In this document: one piece after another, positions 63,643 to 64,000 of the stretch
How the letters are laid out: each line of letters opens with the position of its first letter
How positions within the stretch are numbered: the first letter of the stretch is position 1
NCBI RefSeq assembly: GCF_017814945.1
Contig: NZ_JAGIPX010000008.1
Coordinates: 124,001-188,000, forward strand
Direction of reading: 5' to 3'
Source: Paraburkholderia sp. LEh10
GTDB taxonomy: Bacteria; Pseudomonadota; Gammaproteobacteria; Burkholderiales; Burkholderiaceae
Length of the DNA stretch: 64,000 nt
Translations under genes and position numbers: made by a program
Notes under the pieces: generated by a model
Databases searched by the model: none
Seen by the model: only the letters and a program-made list of their open reading frames with translations
What the model was told of the DNA's origin: nothing

Positions 63643-64000
63643 TTATTTGTCCATCTGCTTTTGCGCGTCGCTGGACCCGGCGGATGTGGACTGCGCGTTC
63701 GACGATGCCTCGCTCGACCATTGCTGCAGTTTGCGCCCCGCTGTTTCGAGCCCGGCGCCCGTCGAACTTATCGCCTTGTTGACGGCGGCGTTGGTCGCGC
63801 TGGCCGCGCCTTGCAGATTGGCTTGCGCGTGCGATGCCAGATCGTTGGGATCGATCTTGATCGACGTGCCGGACGCCGCCGCATCCAGATTCTGTTGCGC
63901 GGCCGCTTTCGCCGTGTCGACCTGCCGGTTGACGTAGCTCGCCGCCTGATCGAGCTTCTGGCTCGCCTGCTGCGCGATGTCGTCTAGCTTCGAGGGCGTC
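63643..64000 (-). CDS. Unknown protein, 3' part only
   Basis: The open frame ending with TAA at 63643 runs off the right edge of the window, so at least 118 C-terminal residues are visible. It reads KLDDIAQQASQKLDQAAS near the edge and ends SSDAQKQMDK. It is rich in Ala, Gln, Ser and Asn with regular spacing, consistent with long helices or a coiled coil. I do not recognise a family. The N-terminus and any signal peptide lie outside the window. Confidence 0.72.
   Translation of the reverse strand, partial: TPSKLDDIAQQASQKLDQAASYVNRQVDTAKAAAQQNLDAAASGTSIKIDPNDLASHAQANLQGAASATNAAVNKAISSTGAGLETAGRKLQQWSSEASSNAQSTSAGSSDAQKQMDK

Overview
The window is GC-rich, densely coded chromosomal DNA from a betaproteobacterium of the Burkholderiaceae, most like Paraburkholderia, Caballeronia or Burkholderia. 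The assignment rests on gene order and protein character: rimP-nusA-infB-rbfA-truB, scpB beside an rluB with long disordered tails, guaB and guaA separated by a membrane protein, and an overlapping recC-recB-recD operon. I found no rRNA, tRNA, CRISPR array, complete insertion sequence or phage. I made no database searches; every assignment is from reading motifs.

Layout. 0.2-4.2 kb: a nitrilase-family amidohydrolase followed by an amino-acid/polyamine permease, then a convergent TPR-glycosyltransferase-like protein. 4.5-12.5 kb: an acetone carboxylase locus. The genes acxA, acxB and acxC are read leftward behind a strong sigma-54 promoter, followed by the sigma-54 activator gene acxR and a small unknown gene with its own weaker sigma-54-like promoter. 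13-18 kb: a looser accessory stretch with a CBS-domain protein, a lipoprotein, a transglutaminase remnant, a small unknown gene, a GFA-family protein, and an overlapping DUF1326/DUF2182 pair rich in paired cysteines. 18.5-35.4 kb: housekeeping genes (guaA, membrane protein, guaB, an EamA transporter, rnfH-ratA, smpB, the truB/rbfA/infB/nusA/rimP translation cluster, rluB, scpB). 35.7-45.8 kb: an aminotransferase with a LysR regulator, an isolated IS5-type transposase N-terminal domain, several small exported or unknown proteins, a YdcF protein, a monooxygenase-like protein, an EAL phosphodiesterase, arfB and a VC0807-like membrane protein. 45.8-55 kb: recD, recB and recC. 55-64 kb: a FUSC transporter, a small membrane protein, an Lrp regulator divergent from a cysteine-dioxygenase-like gene, an MscS channel, an NAD(P)-binding oxidoreductase with an Rrf2 regulator, and the 3' end of an unknown gene running off the right edge.

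How the genes work together. AcxR should sense a ketone or alcohol and activate acxABC for growth on acetone. RimP, NusA, IF2, RbfA and TruB serve ribosome maturation, transcription elongation and initiation. RecBCD handles double-strand breaks. Two regulator-target pairs have readable operators: a perfect Lrp-type box between the Lrp gene and the dioxygenase gene, and two copies of RTGTAA-N9-TTACAY, one before the Rrf2 gene and one before the oxidoreductase gene. The window holds no obvious large novel system. The best leads are these operator circuits, the cysteine-rich DUF1326/DUF2182 pair, the small gene beside acxR, and a GGGAAT repeat array running into the end of rnfH.
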